Positions 26,714-35,119 of a stretch of 64,000 nt of DNA are shown in pieces (within the stretch, counting starts at the first letter, position 1; every line of letters begins with the position of its first letter). The DNA is from Azospirillum brasilense (GTDB taxonomy: Bacteria > Pseudomonadota > Alphaproteobacteria > Azospirillales > Azospirillaceae). The translations under genes were made by a program, and so were the position numbers. Under the pieces are notes generated by a model, which searched no databases, was not told where the DNA came from, and was given only the letters and a program-made list of their open reading frames with translations. The stretch lies in contig NZ_VITH01000001.1 in NCBI RefSeq assembly GCF_007827815.1, positions 682,001 through 746,000 on the forward strand. The letters are read 5' to 3'.

Positions 26714-27232
26714 TTACGCCCCGCCGCCGCGGAAGTTGAGCAGGCTCGGCGCCTTGTCGATGATCTCCTCCAGGATCAGGGAGGCGGTCTCCAGATCGCG
26801 CTCCAGGTCCGCGCCGAGCTTGCCGGCGTAGTTGGGGCGCTTCAGCTTCTCATGGGCGTCGTGCAGGCTGCGCAGTTCCGCCACGAAGATCTCGCGGGCG
26901 CCCATCGGCAGGATCGGGTTGGCCGACAGCACGAAGAAGAAGCGCATGCTGGCCCGCACCAGAAGGGCCAGCATCACCGTGTCCAGCCGCTCGAACTGGT
27001 CGCGCAGGTCGTCGGAGCGGGTGTCCACGAGGTTGCGCAGGCGCTGCTCGATCAGGATCACCAGCGCCTGGAACTCGCCCACCTTGTCGCGGAATTCGCG
27101 GTAGGCGCCGAAGCTGTGCTTGCTCGCCTCATGCTCGGCCAGTTGGGCGAGCTTCGACGCCTCCCGGCACTGGCGCTCCAGCGCGGACAGCAGTTCCTTG
27201 ACCTCGGCGCGGGTGTATTGGCGCTTGCTCAT
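26714..27232 (-). CDS. Hypothetical helical protein
   Basis: A 172-residue protein with no family I can name. Almost the whole length looks alpha-helical, with charged amphipathic stretches (ELLSALERQCREASKLAQ, LVILIEQRLRNLVDTRSDDLRDQF). There is no signal peptide or membrane segment. The start MSKRQYTRAEV at 27232 is preferred over an extension to 27295. Codon use matches the chromosome, so it is likely a true gene of this lineage. Confidence 0.7.
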   Translation of the reverse strand: MSKRQYTRAEVKELLSALERQCREASKLAQLAEHEASKHSFGAYREFRDKVGEFQALVILIEQRLRNLVDTRSDDLRDQFERLDTVMLALLVRASMRFFFVLSANPILPMGAREIFVAELRSLHDAHEKLKRPNYAGKLGADLERDLETASLILEEIIDKAPSLLNFRGGGA

Positions 27233-27334
27233 GACGGCGGAAAGACCCTTCGACGCGACGGCCTGCCCTATAGCACGAAGACAGGCGCCGGTCACCGGGA
27301 CGCTTCACCCGCGCAACGGAAGGAAGTCCTGGCC

Positions 27335-29038
27335 TCAGTGATCCGCCGCCGCCGGCTTGCCGCCCGGACGCCGCACCAGCGGCATCAGCAGGAGCCCGGC
27401 GAAAAACACCCCGGCCATCAGCAGCAGACAGTCGTTGAAGGTCAGCACCATCGCCTCCCGCTCCACCATGCGGGCGAGCGTCTTCATGGCCGCGGCCTGC
27501 GGGTCGGCGACCAGCCCGTCGAACTTGGCGGCCAGCCCGTCCAGAGTCTCCTGCACCAGCGGACGGGCGAGGTTCAGGTTGTCGCCCAGCCGGTTCATGT
27601 GCAGGGAGGCCCGCTCCAGCAGCACGGTGTTGATCGCCGCCAGACCGATGGCGCCGCCCAGGTTGCGCATCAGGTTGTAGAGGCCCGACGCGTTCTTGAG
27701 CTGCTCCGGCGGCAAGGTGCCGAGCGCGATGGTGTTCACCGGGATGAAGCAGAGCATCAGGGACAGGCCACGCACCGCCTGCGGCAGGAACAGCTCCCAG
27801 AAGCCGGACTGGTTGGTCAGGTGGGCGTTCAGCCAGACGCCCGTGCCGAACAGGCACAGCCCCATCGCCAGCATCACCCGCAGGTCGAGCTTCTTCGACA
27901 GCGCGCCGGCGATCGGCGCGGACAGGAACTGGAAGGCGCCGGTCACGAACATGATTGTGCCGATCTGCAGGCTGTTCAGCCCGCGCACCCGCGCCAGGAA
28001 CAGCGGCTGCAGATAGACCGCCCCGTAGAGCCCGATGCCGATGATGAAGCTGTAGAGCGAGCCGATGGCGAAGTTGCGGTCCAGGAAGGCGCGCAGCTCG
28101 ACGATCGGGTTGCCGTAGGTCAGGACCCGCCAGAAGAAGCCGACGGCGGACACCGCGGCGACCACCGCGAAGATCGCCACATACTCGTCCTGGAACCAGT
28201 CCTGGCGCGGGCCTTCCTCGACCACGAACTCCAGGCTGCCGAGGAAGGCGGCCATCAGCCCCAGACCGATGAAGTCGAAGCCCTTGCGCAGCGCCGGGTT
28301 GGGCTTGTCCACATCGACCAGCGTCCAGACCAGCGAGGTCACGGCGATGCCCGGCAGCACGTTGGCCAGGAACAGCCAGTGCCAGGAGAAGCTCTGGGTC
28401 AGCCAGCCGCCGAGAGTCGGCCCCAGCGTCGGCGCCATGGTGGCGACCAGACCGATCATCACCGACACGCCGGCCCGCTTTTCCGGCGGAAACAGGGAGA
28501 AGCTGGTGGCGAAGACGGTCGGGATCATCGCGCCGCCGATGAAGCCCTGGAGCGCCCGCCACACGATCATCGATTCGATGCTGGAGGTAAAGGCGCAGGC
28601 GACGCTGGTCAGGGTGAAGCCGGCGGCGGCGATGGTGAACAGCACGCGGGTGGAGAGAATCCGCGCCAGCATGCCGGACAGCGGGATCATCACCACCTCG
28701 GCGATGAGGTAGGAGGTCTGCACCCACGAGATTTCGTCGGCGCTGGCCGCGAGGCCCGCCTGGATCTCCGACAGGGAGCTGGACACGATCTGGATGTCCA
28801 GGATCGCCATGAACATGCCGACGACCATGGACAGGAAGCCCAGCCAGTCGCGCGTGCTCACCGGGCGCGGTCCGGCGCCGGACCCGGTATTGGAAGGGGT
28901 AGAGGAAGGAGCCGCCGCGCCCCGGCCCGCGGGGGGCGGGGGAGTTTGGAGCCGGGACGCGGCGGTCTCGCCACCCGCGTCCGCCGGGGGATTGGCGTTG
29001 CGGGCGGTGGGGGTGTCGTCGTTGGTGATGGCGGTCAT
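27335..29038 (-). CDS. emrB: DHA2-family multidrug efflux permease (EmrB-like)
   Basis: A 567-residue major facilitator of the 14-helix DHA2/EmrB type, exporting toxic compounds by proton antiport. After a proline-rich cytoplasmic N-terminus of about 60 residues, helix 1 carries GMFMAILDIQIVSSSL. The antiporter motif C appears as APTLGPTLGGWL. It is followed by WHWLFLANVLPGI. It works with the adjacent EmrA-like membrane-fusion protein, encoded 54 bases upstream on the same strand, and an outer-membrane channel not encoded here. It is expected to be controlled by the divergent TetR. Confidence 0.92.
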   Translation of the reverse strand: MTAITNDDTPTARNANPPADAGGETAASRLQTPPPPAGRGAAAPSSTPSNTGSGAGPRPVSTRDWLGFLSMVVGMFMAILDIQIVSSSLSEIQAGLAASADEISWVQTSYLIAEVVMIPLSGMLARILSTRVLFTIAAAGFTLTSVACAFTSSIESMIVWRALQGFIGGAMIPTVFATSFSLFPPEKRAGVSVMIGLVATMAPTLGPTLGGWLTQSFSWHWLFLANVLPGIAVTSLVWTLVDVDKPNPALRKGFDFIGLGLMAAFLGSLEFVVEEGPRQDWFQDEYVAIFAVVAAVSAVGFFWRVLTYGNPIVELRAFLDRNFAIGSLYSFIIGIGLYGAVYLQPLFLARVRGLNSLQIGTIMFVTGAFQFLSAPIAGALSKKLDLRVMLAMGLCLFGTGVWLNAHLTNQSGFWELFLPQAVRGLSLMLCFIPVNTIALGTLPPEQLKNASGLYNLMRNLGGAIGLAAINTVLLERASLHMNRLGDNLNLARPLVQETLDGLAAKFDGLVADPQAAAMKTLARMVEREAMVLTFNDCLLLMAGVFFAGLLLMPLVRRPGGKPAAADH

Positions 29039-29092
29039 GGTCGCCCTCTCCAGGACGAAAGAGATTGGAACGAAAAACGGGTGTCGGCGCGG

Positions 29093-30199
29093 TTACTTCG
29101 ACGCGACCGTCCGGCCGGGGACCAGCGCGCCCATGACGGTGCCCCTGTCGTGCGGCTGCTCCTCGGCGCCGCGGGTGTCCACTTCGGCGACCACCGACAG
29201 GCCGGGGCGCAGCAGGCCGGACAGCGCGCTGTCGCGCGGCAGGGCGATGCGCACGGGCACGCGCTGCACGATCTTGGTGAAGTTGCCGGTCGCGTTCTCC
29301 GGCGGCAGCAGGCTGAACTGCGAGCCCGACGCCGGGGCGAAGCTCTCCACCCGGCCGAGCAGATGCTTGTCCGGATAGGCGTCCACCTCCACCGTCACCG
29401 GCTGGCCAGGGCGCATGCGGGCGAGCTGCGTCTCCTTGAAGTTGGCGACCACATAGACGTCGGGCAGCGGCACCAGCGAGAGAAGCTGAACGCCCGGACG
29501 CGCGTACTGGCCGACCTGGACGCCGCGGTTGCCGACCACCCCGTCCACCGGGGCGCGGATGACCGTGTTGTTCAGGTCGTTGCGCGCGGTCTGCAGGGCG
29601 GCCTCCGCCTGACGCAGCCGGGCGTCGGTCTCGCTGCGGCTGGCGTTCAGCACGCCGACCTGATCCTGCTCCGCGACCAGCGCGGCGCGGCTGCGGGCGG
29701 TCTCCGCCGTCGCCTTTCGCAGGTCGGCGTCCGCCGTCTCGAACTTCTGGCGGCTGGCCCAGCTGTCGCTGGCGAGCGCGCGGGTGCGGTCGAAATCCTG
29801 CTGGGCGCGGCGCTGCTCGGCCTCGGCGCTGGAAACCGAGGCGGCGGCCTGATCGATGATCGCCTTCTGGAGCTGCAGCTTGCTGTCGATGGTGCCGAGC
29901 GCCGCCTTCTGCGCGGCGACGTTGGCCTCGGCTTCCGCCACCTTCGCGCGGAAGTCCTGATCATCGAGAACCGCCAGCACATCGCCCGCGGCGACCTGCT
30001 GGTTCTCCGCCACCCGGACGTCCCGCACATAGGCCGAGACCTTGGGGCTCACCACCGTGATGTCGCTGTGAACATAGGCGTTGTCGGTCGACTCGAAGAA
30101 GCGACCCTCGGTCCACCACTCCCAGCCGGCGTAGCCGCCACCGGCCAGCGCCGCCACCGCCACACCCGACAGAACGATCTTCCGCACGGTCTTGACCAT
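29093..30199 (-). CDS. emrA: HlyD/EmrA-type membrane-fusion protein
   Basis: A 368-residue periplasmic adaptor with one N-terminal transmembrane helix (IVLSGVAVAALAGGGYAGW). A lipoyl half-motif follows (STDNAYVHSDITVVSPKVSAYV). A coiled-coil hairpin of about 120 residues is rich in Ala, Glu and Gln. The second lipoyl half carries TVIRAPVDGVVGN. A GTG at 30238 in the same frame is an alternative start adding 13 residues. It is the first gene of the efflux operon and lies close to the TetR operator at 30264-30282. Confidence 0.92.
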   Translation of the reverse strand: MVKTVRKIVLSGVAVAALAGGGYAGWEWWTEGRFFESTDNAYVHSDITVVSPKVSAYVRDVRVAENQQVAAGDVLAVLDDQDFRAKVAEAEANVAAQKAALGTIDSKLQLQKAIIDQAAASVSSAEAEQRRAQQDFDRTRALASDSWASRQKFETADADLRKATAETARSRAALVAEQDQVGVLNASRSETDARLRQAEAALQTARNDLNNTVIRAPVDGVVGNRGVQVGQYARPGVQLLSLVPLPDVYVVANFKETQLARMRPGQPVTVEVDAYPDKHLLGRVESFAPASGSQFSLLPPENATGNFTKIVQRVPVRIALPRDSALSGLLRPGLSVVAEVDTRGAEEQPHDRGTVMGALVPGRTVASK

Positions 30200-30263
30200 C
30201 GTAATCCAGCCCACCCGTTTCGATTCTTTGCCCGGCACGGTCCGGCTCGCCGCCGTCCCGCCG

Positions 30264-30282
30264 AAACTGAACCGTTCAGTTT
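30264..30282. promoter_or_regulatory. TetR-type operator 1 (upstream of emrA)
   Basis: AAACTGAAC-C-GTTCAGTTT is a perfect 19-base palindrome, 65 bases before the emrA ATG. Size and symmetry fit a TetR dimer site. Confidence 0.8.
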
Positions 30283-30326
30283 AGTCTTGCGAAAAGATGA
30301 TCGCGGGCCTACCTGTTGTCAAGAGT

Positions 30327-30345
30327 GAACTGAACGGTCTAGTTT
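30327..30345. promoter_or_regulatory. TetR-type operator 2 over the tetR promoter
   Basis: GAACTGAAC-G-GTCTAGTTT matches operator 1 at 8 of 9 and 7 of 9 arm positions. It overlaps a plausible promoter for tetR: TTGTCA at 30316-30321 and TAGTTT at 30340-30345 with an 18-base spacer. Confidence 0.7.
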
Positions 30346-30505
30346 TAACGTTTGGGATTGTGGTTGGATGCGGAACGCGTTACGGCAGCGGGGACTCGGC
30401 GCACGAAGGTCCGCAGGCTCCGCCGGCACCGTGGTACAACAGGATGCAGGGCCGGTGGCAGGACACCCGGTTTCAGGCCCCCTGGTTTCAGGACATGAGG
30501 AACGC

Positions 30506-31126
30506 ATGAGCACGCTGGTCGCCCCCACCCCGGAGGCAGGATCGAAGCCCGCGCAGATCCTGGAGGCCGCCGGAAAGCTGTTCCTGGACCATGGCTATGG
30601 CGCCGTCAGCATGGACGCCATCGCCAAGACGGCCAACGTGTCCAAGGCGACGCTCTACGCCCATTTCGGCAGCAAGGACGAGCTGTTCCGCGTCATGGTC
30701 GCCCGCGAATGCAAGGGGCACGCGATGGCCGCCGTTTGCGAGGAGGCGCGCGCGCTCGACACGGCCGACGGGCTGCGCCTGATCGCCCGCCAATTCGTGA
30801 CGATGATCCTGTCGCCGCATGCGCTGGCCGGCTACCGCGTGGTGGTCGGCGAGGCCCACCGCTTCCCCGAGCTGGCGAGCGCCTTCTACGAGGCGGGCCC
30901 CGCCCGCACCATGGAGCACATCAGCGCCTTCATGACCGACCTCGACCGCCGCGGCCTGCTGCGCATCCCCGATCCGCAGTTGGCGGCGGAGCAATTTGTC
31001 GGACTCGTCAAGTCGCACACGCACCTGCGCTTCATGCTGTGCCTGTCGGAACGCCCCACGGAGGAACAGCTGACCCGGATCGTCGACGGCGCCGTCTCCC
31101 TGATCATCCGGGGCTACGCGCCATAA
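30506..31126 (+). CDS. TetR/AcrR-family repressor of the adjacent efflux pump
   Basis: A 206-residue TetR-type regulator. The N-terminal helix-turn-helix contains AAGKLFLDHGYGAVSMDAIAKTANVSKATLYAHFGSKDELF, in the standard arrangement. The C-terminal ligand domain resembles the AefR-like group (AGYRVVVGEAHRFPELA). The ATG at 30506 follows ATGAGG with good spacing; the open extension to 30368 overlaps the promoter region. It is divergent from emrA, with two palindromic operators between them, so it should repress both itself and the pump (inference). Confidence 0.92.
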   Translation: MSTLVAPTPEAGSKPAQILEAAGKLFLDHGYGAVSMDAIAKTANVSKATLYAHFGSKDELFRVMVARECKGHAMAAVCEEARALDTADGLRLIARQFVTMILSPHALAGYRVVVGEAHRFPELASAFYEAGPARTMEHISAFMTDLDRRGLLRIPDPQLAAEQFVGLVKSHTHLRFMLCLSERPTEEQLTRIVDGAVSLIIRGYAP

Positions 31127-31137
31127 TGGAACGGCGG

Positions 31138-31812
31138 TCAGCGACCGCCGTCAAAGGTGATCATGACCTCCTGCACCCCGGCGGAGTCCGCCTGGACGTC
31201 GCGGAAGGTGGCGATCTCACCGGGAAGAATCTGCGGCGGCACCGGCTCGACGGTCCAGTTCCGCAACGGCTGACGGTCGGCGCCGAGCGCGGTGACCCGC
31301 AGCGCCGGCACCGCGCGCGCCGTCTCGGAAACGTTGAGGATCTGCCCCTCCACCAGCAAGGCTGCCTTGCCGTCCTCGGCCTTCTGCTCCGATCGGACGT
31401 TCTGGAGCTGGAGGCCGGTGCCCGGCGGCTCCACCGGCAGGCCGACCGTCTCGTAGAACAGGGCTGCCGGGGGCCACAGCCGCACCACGGCGACGCGGCC
31501 AAAGTAACCGGCGGCGCCGATGGCCAGCAGGACCGCAACGAAACTCCCCCAGCCGACCAGCGCCCGGCGCCGCGCGCCCGCGTCCGCCGGAGGCTTGGCA
31601 GCCGCCTTCGTCTTGGAGGGTGGCGTCTTGGCGGATGGCGGCGGGACCGGATGGAACTCGGTCACCGCGTCGGGGGGAAAGGCGGCCTCATCCTGCGGCG
31701 ACTGCCACCACATGTGGCCGCATTGGGCGCAACGCACCTTCCGGCCCTGCGGACCAACCGCCGAATCGGCAAGAGTGTACCGTGTGTCGCAGGCCGGGCA
31801 GGTGATGATCAT
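31138..31812 (-). CDS. Zinc-ribbon membrane protein (MJ0042/DUF3426 type)
   Basis: A 224-residue protein with an N-terminal zinc ribbon: CPAC at residues 5-8 and CAQC at 28-31 within the MJ0042 pattern (MIITCPACDTRYTL, RKVRCAQCGHMW). A proline/lysine-rich linker is followed by one transmembrane helix near residue 90 (WGSFVAVLLAIGAAGYFG). The C-terminal periplasmic domain with VEGQILNVSETARAVPALRV is typical of DUF3426. The function of the family is unknown. It is transcribed away from ftsE. Confidence 0.85.
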   Translation of the reverse strand: MIITCPACDTRYTLADSAVGPQGRKVRCAQCGHMWWQSPQDEAAFPPDAVTEFHPVPPPSAKTPPSKTKAAAKPPADAGARRRALVGWGSFVAVLLAIGAAGYFGRVAVVRLWPPAALFYETVGLPVEPPGTGLQLQNVRSEQKAEDGKAALLVEGQILNVSETARAVPALRVTALGADRQPLRNWTVEPVPPQILPGEIATFRDVQADSAGVQEVMITFDGGR

Positions 31813-32043
31813 AGATGCCGATCGTTGTCACCGAATTTGCAGACTGTCCTTATAGGTAGTCATGGGGTGTGAAGCAAGGAACGCTCGGGGCCCGCGCTCG
31901 GCCCCGACCACCACCACCCCGGCCAGGGCAATGGCTGCCGCGCGGTGGACAGCGGTGGACGCGCCCGCCCCTGCCGGTGCATTGTCCATCCGCGCACCCG
32001 GCGGGACGCCGCCGGGGCCTTCCGTTGCGCCTTTGGTGGGACC

Positions 32044-32724
32044 GTGATCCGTTTCGAAAATGTGGGACTGCGCTATGGCACCGGGCCGGAGGTGCTGCGC
32101 GACATCAGCTTCACCCTGCCGCCCGGCTCGTTCCACTTCATGACGGGGGCGAGCGGGGCCGGCAAGTCGTCGTTGCTGAAGCTGATGTATCTGGCGCTCC
32201 GCCCGTCGCGCGGGCTGGTCACCCTGTTCGGCAAGGACATGGCGCGGGTGAAGCGCACCGACCTTCCGGCGTTGCGCCGTCAGATCGGCGTGGTGTTCCA
32301 GGACTTCGCCCTGCTCGACCATCTCTCGGCGCTCGACAACGTCGCCCTGCCGCTGCGCATGGGCGGCGCCCGCGAGTCCGACGTGGTGGAGCACTGCACG
32401 GAGATCCTGCGCTGGGTGGGCTTGGGCAACCATCTGAACTCCCTGCCCTCCACCCTCTCGGGCGGGCAGCAGCAGCGCGTCGCCATCGCCCGCGCCGTCA
32501 TCAACCGCCCGCGTCTGCTGCTGGCCGACGAGCCGACCGGCAACGTCGACGACGGCATCGGAATGCGTCTCCTCTACTTGTTCGAGGAGCTTCACAAGCT
32601 GGGCACCACCGTGGTCATCGCCTCGCACAACGAGGCGCTGATCCGCCGCTTCGAGCACCCGCGCCTGATGCTGGAGAACGGGCGCCTGCACGTCCTGCCG
32701 GCGCACGCCTCGCGCTGGGCCTGA
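32044..32724 (+). CDS. ftsE: Cell-division ATP-binding protein FtsE
   Basis: FtsE is the ATPase of the FtsEX complex that activates septal peptidoglycan hydrolases. The 226-residue protein has Walker [10 protein letters not shown] (residues 35-43), Q-loop [12 protein letters not shown], signature LSGGQQQR and Walker [11 protein letters not shown] with the FtsE-typical IASHNEAL switch. Translation probably starts at GTG 32044, with GGTGGGA just before; the frame is open to 31945 but that part is not FtsE-like. ftsX follows after 22 bases. Confidence 0.93.
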   Translation: MIRFENVGLRYGTGPEVLRDISFTLPPGSFHFMTGASGAGKSSLLKLMYLALRPSRGLVTLFGKDMARVKRTDLPALRRQIGVVFQDFALLDHLSALDNVALPLRMGGARESDVVEHCTEILRWVGLGNHLNSLPSTLSGGQQQRVAIARAVINRPRLLLADEPTGNVDDGIGMRLLYLFEELHKLGTTVVIASHNEALIRRFEHPRLMLENGRLHVLPAHASRWA

Positions 32725-32746
32725 CGCGGAGGGAAGGAGACACGCC

Positions 32747-33649
32747 ATGGCCCTGCCGCCGCTGACCCGCCGAAACTCCGACCTGCCGCTGGCGAAGGAC
32801 CCGACCTCGCGCTTCCTGATGTGGCTGACCGCGCTGATGGTCTATCTGGCGGCGCTGGCGCTGGCCGGGGCCCTGCTCGTCTCCGACATGACCCGGCGCT
32901 GGGACAGCGGTCTGGCCGGCGGGCTGACCGTGCAGGTCATGCCGCTGCCCGACAGCGTCCAGGCCGCCCCGCTGGAGGAGCGGACGGAGGCGGCGCTGAC
33001 CGTCCTGCGCGCCACCCCCGGCATCGCGACCGCCAGCCTTTTGTCCAGCGGCGACGTCGGCCGGCTTCTGGAGCCGTGGCTGGGCAAGGAGGCCGCCGAT
33101 CCGCTGCTGCCGATGCCGCGGCTGATCGACGTGATGACCAACGGGCCGGTGGACACGGCGGCGCTGGCGGCGCGCCTGACCTCCGCCGCCCCCGGCGCCA
33201 CGCTGGACGACCACGCGGTGTGGCTGGCCGACCTGCGCCGCTTCGCCGGGGCGATGCACCTGGCGGCGCTGGGCATCGTCGCGCTGATCGGCGGGGCTGG
33301 CGTGATGGCGGTGATCTTCGCCGTGCGCTCCGGCCTCGCCATCCACCGCCATGTGGTGGAACTGCTGCACCTGATGGGGGCCACCGACCGCTATGTGGCG
33401 CGGCAGTTCGAATCGCACGTCATCGGCCTGACCCTGCGCGGCGGCATGACCGGGCTGCTGCTGGCCGCCGGCACGCTGGGCGGGATCGGCCACGCCGCCG
33501 CCGGGCTCCACGCCAGCCTGCTGCCTGACCTCGCCACCTCGCCCTGGTGGGCCGTCGCCGCGCTGGCCGCCGTGCCGCTGGCCGCCTGCCTGCTGGCGGC
33601 GCTGACCGCGCGCTGGACGGTGCTGCGCACGCTGGAGTCGATGCCGTGA
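32747..33649 (+). CDS. ftsX: Cell-division protein FtsX
   Basis: A 300-residue partner of FtsE. It has four transmembrane helices: the first near residues 28-48, the other three in the C-terminal half (GIVALIGGAGVMAVIFAV, GMTGLLLAAGTLGGIG, WWAVAALAAVPLAACLL). The periplasmic loop between helices 1 and 2 (about residues 55-165) would contact the hydrolase activator. The cytoplasmic ELLHLMGATDRYVARQFE is the FtsX coupling motif. GGAGACACGCC precedes the ATG. It is in an operon with ftsE. Confidence 0.9.
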   Translation: MALPPLTRRNSDLPLAKDPTSRFLMWLTALMVYLAALALAGALLVSDMTRRWDSGLAGGLTVQVMPLPDSVQAAPLEERTEAALTVLRATPGIATASLLSSGDVGRLLEPWLGKEAADPLLPMPRLIDVMTNGPVDTAALAARLTSAAPGATLDDHAVWLADLRRFAGAMHLAALGIVALIGGAGVMAVIFAVRSGLAIHRHVVELLHLMGATDRYVARQFESHVIGLTLRGGMTGLLLAAGTLGGIGHAAAGLHASLLPDLATSPWWAVAALAAVPLAACLLAALTARWTVLRTLESMP

Positions 33650-33684
33650 CGGCCCGCCCGATTCATCCGTCCGGAGGCTGAGGG

Positions 33685-34323
33685 ATGGCGCTCCCCTCGC
33701 GACGCACCCGGGTCATCCGCGCCTTGAAACGACTGCTGCTGCTGGCAGCTTGGTGCGGACTTCTGTGGCTCGGCGGGCTGTTCTGGTTCGCCGCGTCGAT
33801 CCCCCGCACCCCGCCGCAGCCCGGCAGCGCCGAGGCCACGCGCAACACCGACGCCATCGTCGTGCTGACCGGCGGCAGCGGGCGGCTGAGCACCGGGCTG
33901 GAGCTGCTGGCCGACGGGCGGGCGCACCGGCTGTTCGTCTCCGGCGTCTACGAGGGGCTGGAGGTGCAGGAGCTTCTGAAGCGCTCCCGCCAGTTCCCCG
34001 GCGAGATGGAATGCTGCATCACGCTCGGCTACTCGGCGGACAGCACGATCGGCAACGCCTACGAGACGGCGGACTGGCTGCGCGCCCAGGGCTACGGCTC
34101 GATGCGGCTGGTCACCGCCAATTACCACATGATGCGCAGCCTGCTGGAGTTCCGCATGGTGATCCCGGAGGTCGAGGTGGTGCCCCACCCCGTCGCCTCC
34201 CCCAACGTGCATCTCAACGACTGGTGGCTGTGGCCGGGCACCGCGAATCTGCTGATGACCGAGTACAACAAGTACATTGTGACGCGCCTTCGCTACACCC
34301 TTGAGAAGCTGATCGAATCCTGA
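33685..34323 (+). CDS. YdcF/SanA-family protein (DUF218)
   Basis: A 212-residue membrane-anchored protein. One N-terminal transmembrane segment (residues 17-37) is followed by a DUF218 domain: TDAIVVLTGGSGRLSTGLEL, HRLFVSGVYEGLE, STIGNAYETADWL and RLVTANYHMMRSLLEF. Family members are linked to cell-envelope integrity, but the reaction is unknown. It sits 35 bases after ftsX and 13 before plsC, so it is probably part of an envelope-related operon. Confidence 0.88.
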   Translation: MALPSRRTRVIRALKRLLLLAAWCGLLWLGGLFWFAASIPRTPPQPGSAEATRNTDAIVVLTGGSGRLSTGLELLADGRAHRLFVSGVYEGLEVQELLKRSRQFPGEMECCITLGYSADSTIGNAYETADWLRAQGYGSMRLVTANYHMMRSLLEFRMVIPEVEVVPHPVASPNVHLNDWWLWPGTANLLMTEYNKYIVTRLRYTLEKLIES

Positions 34324-34336
34324 CAAGTTCCCGGCC

Positions 34337-35119
34337 ATGATCTTCCTGCGCTCCCTCGCCTTCAACGTCGCCTTCTATGTGTGGACGGCGGTCATCTGCG
34401 TCGGCATCCTGTGGTCGCTGCTGCTGCCGCGGCGCAGCATGATCCGCGTGATCACGTGGTATTTCGGCACCGTCTCGTGGCTGGAGCGCACGCTCGTCGG
34501 CATCCGCTACGAGGTGCGCGGGCGGGAGCATGTTCCCCAGAGCGGGTCCTTCATCCTGGCCGCCAAGCACCAGTCGGCCTGGGAGACGATGAAGCTGCAC
34601 TTCCTCGTCAACGATCCGGCGATCATCCTGAAGCGCGAGCTTCTGTGGATTCCCATCTGGGGCTGGTACGCCGCCCGGTCCCGGATGATCGCCGTCGACC
34701 GCGGCGCCAAGGGCCGCGCCGTCGCCTCGATGGTCCGGAACGCCCGCCCGGTGCGGGACGAGGGCCGGCCCATCGTGATCTTCCCGCAGGGCACGCGGGT
34801 CGCCGTCGGCGCCTACCGCCCCTACCGGATCGGCGTCGGCGTGCTCTACGACCATCTCAAGATCCCCATCGTGCCGATGGCGCTGAACGCCGGCCTCTAC
34901 TGGGCGCGCAACAGCTTCATCAAGCGGCCGGGCACCATCACAGTGGAATTCCTGCCCCCCATCCCTGCGGGCCTGGGCCGCGCCAAGGCCATGCAGGAGC
35001 TGGAGGAGCGGCTGGAGGCGGCCACCGACCGGCTGGTCGTCGCCGCCGGCGGACCGGCGACCGTGCGGCCGAAGGCGGCGGAGCCGGCCACCGCCGCGGT
35101 GAGCGAAACCGCCTCCTGA
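34337..35119 (+). CDS. plsC: 1-acyl-sn-glycerol-3-phosphate acyltransferase
   Basis: This enzyme transfers an acyl chain to lysophosphatidate to make phosphatidate. The 260-residue protein has an N-terminal membrane helix. The catalytic motif reads HQSAWE (H78, E83), a HX4E variant of the usual HX4D. IFPQGTRVAVGA is the second motif, with Q in place of the more common E before GTR, and IPIVPMALNAG follows. These variants occur in alphaproteobacterial PlsC proteins. A C-terminal tail of about 25 residues is Ala/Pro-rich. The stop overlaps the start of the next gene. Confidence 0.9.
   Translation: MIFLRSLAFNVAFYVWTAVICVGILWSLLLPRRSMIRVITWYFGTVSWLERTLVGIRYEVRGREHVPQSGSFILAAKHQSAWETMKLHFLVNDPAIILKRELLWIPIWGWYAARSRMIAVDRGAKGRAVASMVRNARPVRDEGRPIVIFPQGTRVAVGAYRPYRIGVGVLYDHLKIPIVPMALNAGLYWARNSFIKRPGTITVEFLPPIPAGLGRAKAMQELEERLEAATDRLVVAAGGPATVRPKAAEPATAAVSETAS

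Noticed and set aside
26852-30328. 1158-codon open frame on the plus strand over the efflux operon
   Set aside because: Spans three minus-strand genes with clear family motifs and encodes a repetitive, motif-free His/Gln/Arg-rich product.
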